DNA of 64,000 nucleotides, taken from contig NZ_KV440945.1 of the NCBI RefSeq assembly GCF_001636345.1, forward strand, positions 1,394,975 to 1,458,974. Reading direction: 5' to 3'. A model generated the notes under the pieces. That model was not told the origin of the DNA, made no database searches, and saw only the letters and a program-made list of their open reading frames with translations. Of this stretch, positions 9,113 to 16,916 are shown piece by piece. Numbering within the stretch: position 1 is the stretch's first letter; each line of letters begins with the position of its first letter. The stretch comes from Cytobacillus gottheilii. GTDB taxonomy: Bacteria > Bacillota > Bacilli > Bacillales > Cytobacillaceae. Made by a program: the position numbers and the translations under genes.

Positions 9113-9886
9113 ATGAACATCTATGTTTTATTAAAAAGAACGTTTGATACTGAGGAAAAAATCACGATTTCTTCCGGAAAAATAAATGAAGATGGCGCTG
9201 AGTTTATTATCAATCCTTATGATGAGTATGCAGTGGAGGAAGCCATTCAAGTCCGCGATGCACATGGCGGAGAAGTAACGGTTGTTTCAGTTGGAAGTGA
9301 GGAAGGTGAAAAGCAGCTTCGTACTGCACTGGCGATGGGAGCCGATAAAGCGGTATTAATCAACACGGAAGACGATCTTGAAGAAGGAGATCAGTTTACT
9401 ACCTCAAAAATCTTGGCCGAATATTTAAAAGACAAGGAAGCAGATTTAATCCTGGCAGGAAATGTGGCAATTGACGGCGGATCTGGCCAGGTTGGACCGA
9501 GAGTGGCTGACCTCTTGGATATCCCCTATATTACAACCATAACGAAACTTGAAATTGATGGGACAAATGTAAGCGTTGTCCGAGATGTTGAAGGAGATTC
9601 CGAAGTGATTGAAACATCTCTTCCTTTATTGGTTACAGCTCAACAAGGCTTGAATGAACCTCGTTACCCTTCGCTGCCGGGGATTATGAAAGCGAAGAAA
9701 AAACCCCTGGATGAACTGGAGCTGGATGATTTAGATCTTGACGAGGATGACGTAGAGCCGAAAACAAAAACAATTGAAGTGTATCTGCCTCCTAAAAAAG
9801 AAGCCGGAAGAATTCTTGAAGGTGAACTGCAGGATCAAGTAAAGGAGCTTGTACAACTTCTTCATAACGAAGCAAAAGTCGTTTAA
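9113..9886 (+). CDS. etfB: Electron transfer flavoprotein beta subunit
   Basis: With EtfA it forms the heterodimer that takes electrons from acyl-CoA dehydrogenase and delivers them to the quinone pool. The 257-residue protein opens MNIYVLLKRTFDTEEKI and contains VAIDGGSGQVGPRVADLL and the C-terminal AKKKPL segment typical of the beta subunit. SD AGGAGG at about 9101. An acidic stretch (about residues 200-215, many D/E) lies near the C-terminal arm. etfA follows after 34 nt. Confidence 0.93.
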   Translation: MNIYVLLKRTFDTEEKITISSGKINEDGAEFIINPYDEYAVEEAIQVRDAHGGEVTVVSVGSEEGEKQLRTALAMGADKAVLINTEDDLEEGDQFTTSKILAEYLKDKEADLILAGNVAIDGGSGQVGPRVADLLDIPYITTITKLEIDGTNVSVVRDVEGDSEVIETSLPLLVTAQQGLNEPRYPSLPGIMKAKKKPLDELELDDLDLDEDDVEPKTKTIEVYLPPKKEAGRILEGELQDQVKELVQLLHNEAKVV

Positions 9887-9920
9887 TAAAACGTAAAATA
9901 AAACGCAGGAGGTTAACATA

Positions 9921-10898
9921 ATGAGCAGAAAAGTTTTGGTATTAGGTGAAGTAAGAGATCAATCTTTGCGTAATGTCACATTTGAAGCAATCGCCGCAGC
10001 AAAGCAGGCTGCAGAAGGCGGCGAAGTGGTCGGATTATTAATCGGTGATTCTGTAAGCGCTTTATCGGGTGAATTAATTCACTTTGGTGCAGACCGCGTA
10101 CTAACGGTTGAACACGACCTGCTTAAGCAATATACTTCTGACGGCTTTTCACAAGCATTAATGGCAGCTGTGGATGCTGAAAGTCCAGACGGTATTATCC
10201 TGGGGCATACTGCATTAGGAAAAGACCTTGCACCTAAGATCGCAGCAAAGCTTCAATCCGGATTAATCTCTGATGTTACGCAGATCGAAGAAGCAGGCGG
10301 AAATATTGTCTTTACACGGCCGATTTATTCAGGGAAAGCCTTTGAAAAGAAAATCGTAACAGACGGTCTTATCTTCGCAACGATTAGACCAAACAATATC
10401 GCTCCTCTTGAGAAGGATGAAACAAGATCAGGAGAGACATCAGCTTTATCTGTTGATATAAAAGATCTTCGCTCCATAATTAAAGAGGTTGTCCGCAAGG
10501 CAAGTGAAGGTGTAGATCTTTCAGAAGCAAAAGTGGTTATTGCAGGCGGCCGCGGAGTGAAAAGCGAAGATGGATTTGAGCCGCTAAAAGAGCTGGCACA
10601 GGTCCTAAACGGTGCCATTGGTGCATCACGCGGAGCTTGTGATGCAGAGTATTGTGATTATTCACTGCAAATTGGCCAGACAGGAAAAGTCGTAACACCT
10701 GATTTGTATATTGCCTGCGGAATTTCAGGAGCAATTCAGCATTTAGCGGGAATGTCGAACTCTAAAGTTATCGTCGCTATTAATAAAGATCCAGAAGCAA
10801 ATATTTTTAAAGTTGCAGATTATGGCATTGTAGGCGATCTTTTTGAAGTGGTGCCGATGCTGACAGAAGAATTTAAGAAGATCTTAGTAAACGCGTAA
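9921..10898 (+). CDS. etfA: Electron transfer flavoprotein alpha subunit
   Basis: FAD-binding partner of EtfB. The 325-residue protein has an N-terminal adenine nucleotide alpha-hydrolase-like fold and a C-terminal FAD domain beginning near residue 209 (AGGRGVKSEDGF), with GASRGACDA, QIGQTGKVVTPDLYIACGISGAIQHLAGM and INKDPEANIFKVADYGIVGDL, the signature of the family. SD AGGAGG precedes ATG 9921. Last gene of the fad operon, followed by a terminator. Confidence 0.95.
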   Translation: MSRKVLVLGEVRDQSLRNVTFEAIAAAKQAAEGGEVVGLLIGDSVSALSGELIHFGADRVLTVEHDLLKQYTSDGFSQALMAAVDAESPDGIILGHTALGKDLAPKIAAKLQSGLISDVTQIEEAGGNIVFTRPIYSGKAFEKKIVTDGLIFATIRPNNIAPLEKDETRSGETSALSVDIKDLRSIIKEVVRKASEGVDLSEAKVVIAGGRGVKSEDGFEPLKELAQVLNGAIGASRGACDAEYCDYSLQIGQTGKVVTPDLYIACGISGAIQHLAGMSNSKVIVAINKDPEANIFKVADYGIVGDLFEVVPMLTEEFKKILVNA

Positions 10899-10906
10899 CA
10901 ATCATT

Positions 10907-10966
10907 GAAACAGACGGAATCAACTGCTATTGAAGGAAGAGCAGCAGCTGTCTGTTTCTTTTTATT
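10907..10966 (+). terminator. Terminator of the fadR-etfA operon
   Basis: GAAACAGAC (10907-10915) pairs with GTCTGTTTC (10950-10958) and is followed by TTTTTATT; the internal AGCAGCAGCT adds pairing in the loop. The remaining gap to trxA (10967-11185) shows no gene with a credible start. Confidence 0.75.
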
Positions 10967-11185
10967 AAAATGTGGATCCAGCTCTCATGTTGCTTTGCAA
11001 TTGGAACGGAACGTGCGGGAATTCCAGCTTTGTTTTATGGAGATGCAAAGAAAATATTTGTTCGTGCAGAACAAAATAACATCTCAAAAAAAGAACCATG
11101 TCTGCGGAACAGCAATCATGAATATTCCCATGAATTTGAGGGTATAGTACCAACGAGCAAATTGTTCGCTTCATATGGTGTTAAA

Positions 11186-11194
11186 TGGTATACT
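11186..11194 (+). promoter_or_regulatory. Extended -10 promoter of trxA
   Basis: TGGTATACT carries the TGn extension plus a TATACT -10 (11189-11194), 45 bp before the trxA start codon. The upstream TTGTTC is at non-ideal spacing, which fits an extended -10 promoter. Confidence 0.5.
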
Positions 11195-11238
11195 CTCGAT
11201 ATGTTATGAATTAGTTGAATTGATTAGGAGGCATATAA

Positions 11239-11553
11239 ATGGCTATTACACATGCAACAGATCAAAACTTTACTGAAGAAACAGGTTCAGGTTTAGTACT
11301 TGCAGATTTCTGGGCTCCATGGTGCGGACCTTGTAAAATGATTGCTCCAGTTCTTGAAGAGCTTGACGGAGAAATGGGCGATAAAGTAAAGATCGTTAAA
11401 ATCGATGTAGATGAAAATCAAGAAACTGCTGGTAAATTCGGCGTTATGAGTATTCCTACATTAATCGTTCTTAAAGACGGTGAAGTAGTAGATAAAGTAG
11501 TTGGCTTCCAGCCAAAAGAAGCATTATCTGAGCTTCTTTCCAAGCATGCATAA
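11239..11553 (+). CDS. trxA: Thioredoxin
   Basis: General cytosolic disulfide reductase. 104 residues with the redox motif WCGPC (Cys29, Cys32) and the cis-proline segment SIPT. It starts at ATG 11239 behind AGGAGG. The flanks, etfA upstream and uvrC downstream, are the same as in B. subtilis. Confidence 0.97.
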   Translation: MAITHATDQNFTEETGSGLVLADFWAPWCGPCKMIAPVLEELDGEMGDKVKIVKIDVDENQETAGKFGVMSIPTLIVLKDGEVVDKVVGFQPKEALSELLSKHA

Positions 11554-11686
11554 TTAGCATATTTGGATTTGTACGTTTTAAAAAATCAGCTTCTTCAATC
11601 TGATCTGCCCTGCTGCAATGATGAAGAGTGCCTTTTACTATAATTATTGATGCAGAAAGCAGATAATGAGTGTAATGACAGTTGAT

Positions 11687-11717
11687 CCCCGGCTTCTTCC
11701 TGAAGGCCGGGGTTTTT
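11687..11717 (+). terminator. Terminator between trxA and uvrC
   Basis: CCCCGGC (11687-11693) pairs with GCCGGGG (11706-11712), followed by TTTTT. It lies 130 bp past trxA and only 28 bp before uvrC, so it may also throttle read-through into uvrC. Confidence 0.85.
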
Positions 11718-11744
11718 ACTTCCTTTTCGAGGATGTGTTTGACG

Positions 11745-13517
11745 ATGAATGACATCATTAAAAATAAATTAATGATTTTGCCTGCACAGCCAGGGTGCTA
11801 CTTAATGAAGGACAGGCAAGGCACTATTATTTATGTGGGCAAAGCGAAAGTATTAAAAAACAGAGTCCGGTCTTATTTTACTGGCTCACATGATGGAAAA
11901 ACGCTGCGCCTTGTTAACGAAATTGAGGACTTTGAATATATTGTCACTTCCTCCGATATGGAAGCGCTGATTCTTGAGCTCAATCTAATAAAAAAGCATG
12001 ATCCTAAATACAATGTCATGCTGAAGGATGATAAAACCTACCCATTTATTAAATTAACTGCTGAAAGACATCCGCGTCTTATTACGACGAGAAAAGTGAA
12101 AAAAGACAAAGGCAAATATTTTGGTCCATATCCAAATGTTCATGCTGCAAACGAAACAAAAAAGCTGCTCGATCGCATTTATCCGCTTCGGAAATGTGCT
12201 ACCTTACCTGACCGCGTATGCCTGTATTATCATTTAGGACAATGCCTGGCTCCATGTGTGAAGGAAGTGGATCAGCAGCAATATCGGACAATGACAGAGG
12301 AAATTACCCGTTTTTTAAATGGCGGTTATAAAGATATAAAGAAAGAACTTACAGAAAAAATGGCGGCTGCGGCTGAAGACCTTGATTTTGAGCGTGCAAA
12401 AGAGTATAGAGACAAAATCGCTCATATTGATGCAACGATGGAAAAGCAAAAAATGACAACGACTGACTTCACTGATCGTGATGTCTTTGGTTATGCTGTT
12501 GATAAAGGCTGGATGTGTGTACAAGTCTTTTTTATCCGCCAAGGCAAGCTGATTGAAAGGGATGTCTCCATGTTTCCCATTCATAACGAGCCTGAGGAAG
12601 AAATCCTTACGTTTCTCGGTCAATTTTACATGAAAGCAAATCATTTTAAGCCGAAGGAAATTTTAGCACCATCTTCTGTTAATGGCGAGATGGCAGAAAA
12701 GCTTCTTGGTGTAAAAGTATTAAATCCGCAGCGGGGACAAAAGAAAGATTTGGTTTCATTAGCTTATAAAAATGCCAAAATCGCGCTGCAGGAAAAGTTT
12801 TCTCTCATTGAGCGGGATGAAGACCGGACGATTAAGGCAGTGGAGAGTTTGGGCGAACAGCTTGGAATTTATACGCCGCATCGGATTGAAGCATTTGACA
12901 ACTCAAACATTCAAGGTGCAGATCCAGTATCTGCAATGATCGTTTTTATTGACGGAAAACCGGCGAAACGGGAGTACCGTAAATATAAAATTAAAACCGT
13001 TCAAGGCCCGGATGATTATGACTCCATGCGTGAGGCGGTTCGCAGAAGGTATACTCGAGTGTTAAAAGAAGAGCTGCCTCTACCGGATCTGCTTATTATT
13101 GATGGAGGAAAGGGTCATGTTGAAGCGGTCAGAGATGTTCTTGAAAATGAGCTGGGTCTTGATTTGCCGCTGGCAGGACTCGTAAAAGATGAAAAACACC
13201 GAACGTCGCAGCTGTTATTTGGGAATCCGCTGGAAATCGTTGCGCTTGCACGCAATAGCCAGGAATTTTATTTGCTGCAGCGAATTCAGGATGAGGTCCA
13301 TCGCTTTGCCATCACGTTCCATCGCCAGTTAAGAGGAAAAGGTACATTCCAATCTATGCTCGATGACATTGCTGGGATCGGTGAAAAGCGCAAAAAACAA
13401 CTGTTAAAGACATTTGGCTCAGTTAAAAAAATGAAGGAAGCTTCTGCAGATGACTTCCGCCAATTAGGAATTCCTGCTAATGTAGCAGAAGAACTCGTAA
13501 AGAAACTAAGTGAATAG
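11745..13517 (+). CDS. uvrC: Excinuclease ABC subunit C
   Basis: Makes the dual incisions in nucleotide-excision repair. The 590-residue protein has an N-terminal GIY-YIG nuclease ([22 protein letters not shown]), the Cys cluster [21 protein letters not shown], a UVR domain (about 197-232), the RNase H-like second nuclease ([28 protein letters not shown]) and a C-terminal HhH pair ([25 protein letters not shown]). ATG 11745 gives the usual N-terminus. TTG 11739 or ATG 11733 are also in frame, and TTG 11739 is better spaced from GAGG, so the exact start is uncertain by two to four codons. Confidence 0.95.
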   Translation: MNDIIKNKLMILPAQPGCYLMKDRQGTIIYVGKAKVLKNRVRSYFTGSHDGKTLRLVNEIEDFEYIVTSSDMEALILELNLIKKHDPKYNVMLKDDKTYPFIKLTAERHPRLITTRKVKKDKGKYFGPYPNVHAANETKKLLDRIYPLRKCATLPDRVCLYYHLGQCLAPCVKEVDQQQYRTMTEEITRFLNGGYKDIKKELTEKMAAAAEDLDFERAKEYRDKIAHIDATMEKQKMTTTDFTDRDVFGYAVDKGWMCVQVFFIRQGKLIERDVSMFPIHNEPEEEILTFLGQFYMKANHFKPKEILAPSSVNGEMAEKLLGVKVLNPQRGQKKDLVSLAYKNAKIALQEKFSLIERDEDRTIKAVESLGEQLGIYTPHRIEAFDNSNIQGADPVSAMIVFIDGKPAKREYRKYKIKTVQGPDDYDSMREAVRRRYTRVLKEELPLPDLLIIDGGKGHVEAVRDVLENELGLDLPLAGLVKDEKHRTSQLLFGNPLEIVALARNSQEFYLLQRIQDEVHRFAITFHRQLRGKGTFQSMLDDIAGIGEKRKKQLLKTFGSVKKMKEASADDFRQLGIPANVAEELVKKLSE

Positions 13518-13519
13518 CG

Positions 13520-13548
13520 TTGTCATCATATAGACAATATGCTATACT
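13520..13548 (+). promoter_or_regulatory. Sigma-A promoter, probably for the lysC leader
   Basis: TTGTCA (13520-13525), a 17-bp spacer and TATACT (13543-13548) lie directly after the uvrC stop. No other good promoter is visible before the lysine riboswitch, so the lysC leader RNA would run about 590 nt and carry the palindrome and dispersed repeat described separately. Confidence 0.65.
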
Positions 13549-13576
13549 TGGACCAACTTTCATATTCACTCACTTT

Positions 13577-13599
13577 TTTATACTTTCTGAAAGTATAAA
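13577..13599. repeat. 23-bp perfect palindrome
   Basis: TTTATACTTTC (13577-13587) and GAAAGTATAAA (13589-13599) are exact reverse complements around one central base. It lies about 20 bp into the transcript expected from the promoter at 13520-13548. It has no T tail, so it is not a terminator; an operator or an AU-rich leader hairpin are both possible. Confidence 0.6.
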
Positions 13600-13620
13600 T
13601 TTATAGACATAGAACAGTGA

Positions 13621-13735
13621 TTAGCTGCAGTGCTTAGCCATTTTTGGGTCTAAGCCGATCTGTGCAGAGGGCAAAACCTTCTACCCATTTCGGCTTATGC
13701 TTATCGGGCTTAGCAATGTGCTTCCGCTTTTCTTA
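13621..13735 (+). repeat. Dispersed structured intergenic repeat, copy B
   Basis: Related to the element at 2318-2462: it shares the GCAGTG..TTAGCC beginning, a central arm pair (TAAGCCGA against TCGGCTTA), CTTATGCTTATCGGG and the CGCTTTTCT end. It lies between the probable lysC promoter and the lysine riboswitch, so it would be transcribed as part of the lysC leader. Confidence 0.6.
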
Positions 13736-13740
13736 TCGTA

Positions 13741-13985
13741 AAGTGAAGGTAGAGGTGCAAGCTTCATCAGTAACAGCTTTGAGGAGAATGAGCTCCGACG
13801 ATTTGCTGTGAAAGGGAATGTTTGCCGAAGCAGGGGGAGACTCATCACTCGCCATGCTGGTCTTGCATTGAATAAATGCCGGATTGTCAAGACAGTAGTC
13901 TTGGAGAGCTATCTCACTGTGTGCACGTATTTTTTGTATACGTTTGACTACACAGCAATGAGATAATTCTCATTGCTTTTTTGTT
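13741..13985 (+). promoter_or_regulatory. Lysine riboswitch (L box) with terminator, controlling lysC
   Basis: The conserved L-box words occur in order: AGAGGTGC, GAGGAGAATGAGC, GTGAAAGGG, GCCGAAGC, ATGCTGGTCTTGCATTGAATAAATG (in two parts) and GGAGAGCTATCTC. The expression platform ends in a terminator stem AGCAATGAG..CTCATTGCT (13954-13976) followed by TTTTTTG; the ATCTCA of the aptamer's end can compete with it. By the known mechanism, lysine binding favours the terminator and lowers aspartokinase synthesis. The sequence closely follows the B. subtilis lysC leader. Confidence 0.95.
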
Positions 13986-14141
13986 TTGTCTGCATGTTTA
14001 CAGAAGAAATCGGGAATCGATTAACTAGCGATTTTTCATACAAAACTGCAAAAAAGAGAAAGATACAAAAATCATTCTTCTTATTGAGACAAAACAAAAT
14101 GGCAAAGGGAAATCATCATAGTCGGAAGGAAGGGTATTCAA

Positions 14142-15371
14142 ATGGGTTTAATTGTGCAAAAGTTTGGGGGAACTTCGGTCGGCAGCGTCGATAAAATTCA
14201 AAATGCTGCAAACCGGGTCATTGAAGAAAAAAATAGGGGTAACGATGTTGTCGTTGTGGTCTCAGCGATGGGAAAGACAACAGATCAGCTTGTTGGCATG
14301 GCAAAAGAAATTACGTCCTCCCCCAGTAAAAGAGAAATGGATATGCTCTTAACAACAGGGGAACAAGTGACGATCTCGCTGTTAAGCATGGCTTTAATTT
14401 CTAAAGGTCATCCGGCCGTTTCAATGACAGGCTGGCAAGCAGGTGTTGAGACAGAGGAAATTCATGGAAATGCAAGAATCTTAAATATTGATAGTGATAA
14501 AATTGAAAAGGAAATTCAGCAAGGCAAAATTGTGATTGTGGCCGGCTTTCAAGGCGCTACCTCAGAGGGAGAAATCACTACTCTGGGAAGGGGCGGTTCT
14601 GATACAACAGCCGTTGCACTTGCAGCAGCGCTAAAAGCTGATAAATGTGATATATATACAGACGTGACTGGGGTATTTACAACAGATCCCCGTTACATAA
14701 AGAATGCCCGCAAGCTTCTATCCGTTTCTTATGATGAAATGCTGGAACTTGCCAATTTAGGAGCCGGAGTTCTGCACCCAAGAGCGGTTGAATTCGCGAA
14801 AAACTACGGAGTTTCTTTAGAAGTAAGATCTAGCATGGAAAAAGAACAAGGAACAACGATTGAGGAGGAAGTTAAAATGGAGCAAAATTTAGTTGTACGC
14901 GGAGTTGCGTTTGAAGATGAAATCACAAGAGTATCTGTCATAGGGCTTCCAAGCAGCCTTGGCGGATTATCTACCATTTTCTCAGCACTAGCCAATGATC
15001 ATATCAATGTGGATATCATTATTCAGAGTATGACGGAAGGCGAAACTTCTTCGCTGTCTTTCTCCATTAAAAATGAAGATTTAACAGAGACTGTTAAGGT
15101 GCTTGAGAGAAATCGTGATCAGCTTCTATATGATCGAATCGAATGGGAATCTGGCTTAGCAAAAGTTTCAATCGTAGGCTCAGGCATGATCTCAAATCCA
15201 GGGGTAGCAGCAGAAATGTTTGATGTGCTTGCGCAGAACGAAATTTTAGTCAAAATGGTCAGCACATCTGAGATTAAAGTTTCAGCAGTCGTAGAACAAG
15301 TGAAAATGCTTCCTGCCGTTGAAGTGCTTCATGATGCATTTCAGCTATCTGCCAATTCAGTGAAAGCATAA
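14142..15371 (+). CDS. lysC: Aspartokinase II (lysine-sensitive), alpha subunit
   Basis: Phosphorylates aspartate in the first step to lysine, threonine and methionine. The 409-residue product has the amino-acid kinase start IVQKFGGTSVGS, the substrate motif TTLGRGGSDTTAVALAAAL, and two C-terminal ACT domains (about 265-400). The start ATG 14142 lies behind GGAAGGG. The lysine riboswitch controls it transcriptionally. An in-frame internal start gives the beta subunit, as known for B. subtilis aspartokinase II. A terminator follows. Confidence 0.95.
   Translation: MGLIVQKFGGTSVGSVDKIQNAANRVIEEKNRGNDVVVVVSAMGKTTDQLVGMAKEITSSPSKREMDMLLTTGEQVTISLLSMALISKGHPAVSMTGWQAGVETEEIHGNARILNIDSDKIEKEIQQGKIVIVAGFQGATSEGEITTLGRGGSDTTAVALAAALKADKCDIYTDVTGVFTTDPRYIKNARKLLSVSYDEMLELANLGAGVLHPRAVEFAKNYGVSLEVRSSMEKEQGTTIEEEVKMEQNLVVRGVAFEDEITRVSVIGLPSSLGGLSTIFSALANDHINVDIIIQSMTEGETSSLSFSIKNEDLTETVKVLERNRDQLLYDRIEWESGLAKVSIVGSGMISNPGVAAEMFDVLAQNEILVKMVSTSEIKVSAVVEQVKMLPAVEVLHDAFQLSANSVKA
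14877..15371 (+). CDS. lysC: Aspartokinase II beta subunit (internal in-frame start in lysC)
   Basis: ATG 14877 is preceded by a strong SD, TGAGGAGGA (14861-14869), and opens at MEQNLVVRGVAFEDEITRV, close to the known B. subtilis beta-subunit N-terminus. The product (164 residues) consists only of the regulatory ACT domains and would form the alpha2-beta2 enzyme. Translation from this site is inferred from the SD and from the characterised relative. Confidence 0.75.
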   Translation: MEQNLVVRGVAFEDEITRVSVIGLPSSLGGLSTIFSALANDHINVDIIIQSMTEGETSSLSFSIKNEDLTETVKVLERNRDQLLYDRIEWESGLAKVSIVGSGMISNPGVAAEMFDVLAQNEILVKMVSTSEIKVSAVVEQVKMLPAVEVLHDAFQLSANSVKA

Positions 15372-15384
15372 GAATAACACTAAA

Positions 15385-15424
15385 AAAGAAGAAGCTTCTT
15401 TTATTCGAGAGCTTCTTCTTTTCC
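15385..15424. terminator. Terminator between lysC and yslB
   Basis: AAAGAAGAAGC pairs with GCTTCTTCTTT with a T-rich tail; the A-rich left side would allow it to serve the convergent yslB as well. Confidence 0.8.
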
Positions 15425-15460
15425 TCATAATTCAGTATTGTACCGCAAATTATAGAAAAC

Positions 15461-15910
15461 TTAGATTGTATCCTTTTTATCCCACTTAACAGTAAAAAGA
15501 ACTTTTCCTTTTCTTTTCTTAGGATGTTCGAACGCTTCACATATGTACCCTTTTTGCTGTTCGATCTGTTCAGCAATAAAACCCGCTTCAAGCTGAAAGG
15601 CACAATCTTCATCGTTTTTACAGCGAGCGCTAATGATTGCGCTTGATAATTCTAAGTCCATCTCATTTTTTGATTCGTTCAAGAGCATTAGATTGCCCCA
15701 GCCTGCGCTGGAGAAAAAAGAAATCATTTCATCTATCGAAGCCAATGGGTATTTTCGTGCTAATCTTTTTCCTGCCCAATATAAAATACCGGGAGCTTCT
15801 TTGCCCAGTAAATCCTTAAGCAGCACTTCACGAATTAATTCATACCCAAATGCTGGCACAGTTTCATCATGAACGGTTAACGGTTTTTGCTCTGGTGTTT
15901 GATCAGTCAA
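15461..15910 (-). CDS. yslB: YslB family protein (DUF2507, V4R-like fold)
   Basis: 149 residues on the minus strand, starting with TTG behind GAGGGGAGA. Sequence features such as FGYELIREVLLKDLLG, ILYWAGKRLARKYP, FFSSAGWGNL and the C-terminal FQLEAGFIAEQIEQQKGYICEAFE match the DUF2507/YslB family found next to sdhC in Bacillus. The family is structurally related to V4R small-molecule-binding domains; its function is unknown. It is convergent with lysC and divergent from sdhC. Confidence 0.85.
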   Translation of the reverse strand: MTDQTPEQKPLTVHDETVPAFGYELIREVLLKDLLGKEAPGILYWAGKRLARKYPLASIDEMISFFSSAGWGNLMLLNESKNEMDLELSSAIISARCKNDEDCAFQLEAGFIAEQIEQQKGYICEAFEHPKKRKGKVLFTVKWDKKDTI

Positions 15911-16130
15911 TAATCTCCCCTCTTTCTATGAGACTATTATATACAATTTAGAACCCTTTTAGTCAAAGATACATGAAAAAAGCATATATTTGATAAGGGA
16001 AAATAATGCTATTTTAATATATTTCATCTTTTGAAAAAAATGAATGATAATTCAAGTGTGAACGTGTTTTTTCAATTTCAATATATTTATAAAATTTTAT
16101 TAATATTGAACAATTTGTGTATCCGTTTTC

Positions 16131-16159
16131 TTGACGCTCTTTTCTGTTGAGAGTAAAAT
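16131..16159 (+). promoter_or_regulatory. Sigma-A promoter of sdhCAB
   Basis: TTGACG (16131-16136), a 17-bp spacer and TAAAAT (16154-16159) lie about 100 bp before sdhC. The rest of the yslB-sdhC gap (15930-16130) is very A+T rich with no clear operator. Confidence 0.7.
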
Positions 16160-16260
16160 GGACTTGTCACATAATTGTAAGATATAAATTTTCATTTTTT
16201 ACTGATGTTAGGATATGAATAGATCCTGAGCATCACGTTACAAAACAGGGGGGATATTTT

Positions 16261-16869
16261 ATGGCGGGGAATCGAGAGTTTTTTTATCGCAGATTGCATT
16301 CATTGCTTGGTGTTATTCCGGTTGGATTGTTTTTAGTACAGCACTTGGTTGTGAATCATTTTGCAACTAAAGGTGAAGAAGCATTTAATGATGCGGCACA
16401 TTTTATGGAAAGTTTACCATTTAGGATTTTCCTAGAGTTGTTTATCATATTTTTGCCTCTTTTATTTCATGCAATCTATGGGCTTTATATCGCTTTTACA
16501 GCAAAGAACAATACTGTTAAGTACAGCTTTTTCCGTAACTGGATGTTTATGCTTCAAAGGGTAACCGGTGTTATTACACTGATCTTTGTTGTATGGCATG
16601 TATGGGAAACACGTATCGCAGCTGCATTTGGTGCAGAAGTAAACTATCAGATGATGGAGAATATTTTTGAGAATCCTTGGATGATCGCATTTTATATCGT
16701 CGGTGTTATCTCTGCTATTTTCCACTTTGCTAACGGTTTATGGAGCTTCTTTGTGAGCTGGGGAATTACAGTTACTCCAAGATCTCAATTAATCTCTACT
16801 TATGCAACACTAGGTATTTTCATTGCACTTTCAATTGTTGGTATTCGCGCGATTTTCGCATTCGTATAA
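16261..16869 (+). CDS. sdhC: Succinate dehydrogenase cytochrome b558 subunit
   Basis: The membrane anchor that carries haem and passes electrons from succinate to menaquinone. 202 residues with five hydrophobic helices and conserved His residues within or next to them (RRLHSLLG, VQHLVVNHF, LFHAIYGLY, VWHVWETR, IFHFANGLW), the two-haem pattern of Bacillus SdhC. ATG 16261 follows GGGGGG. First gene of sdhCAB. Confidence 0.95.
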   Translation: MAGNREFFYRRLHSLLGVIPVGLFLVQHLVVNHFATKGEEAFNDAAHFMESLPFRIFLELFIIFLPLLFHAIYGLYIAFTAKNNTVKYSFFRNWMFMLQRVTGVITLIFVVWHVWETRIAAAFGAEVNYQMMENIFENPWMIAFYIVGVISAIFHFANGLWSFFVSWGITVTPRSQLISTYATLGIFIALSIVGIRAIFAFV

Positions 16870-16916
16870 AATTATGCAACCTGTTGATATAAAGAAGCAA
16901 TAAGGGAGTGAGTCAC

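Noticed and set aside
10905..11209. Short frames between etfA and trxA
   Set aside because: They overlap the etfA terminator and the trxA promoter and have no SD.
16020..16050. FadR operator upstream of sdhC (ATGAATGATAATTCAAG)
   Set aside because: Only the left half matches TGAATGA; the right half diverges, and the spot is far upstream of the sdhC promoter.
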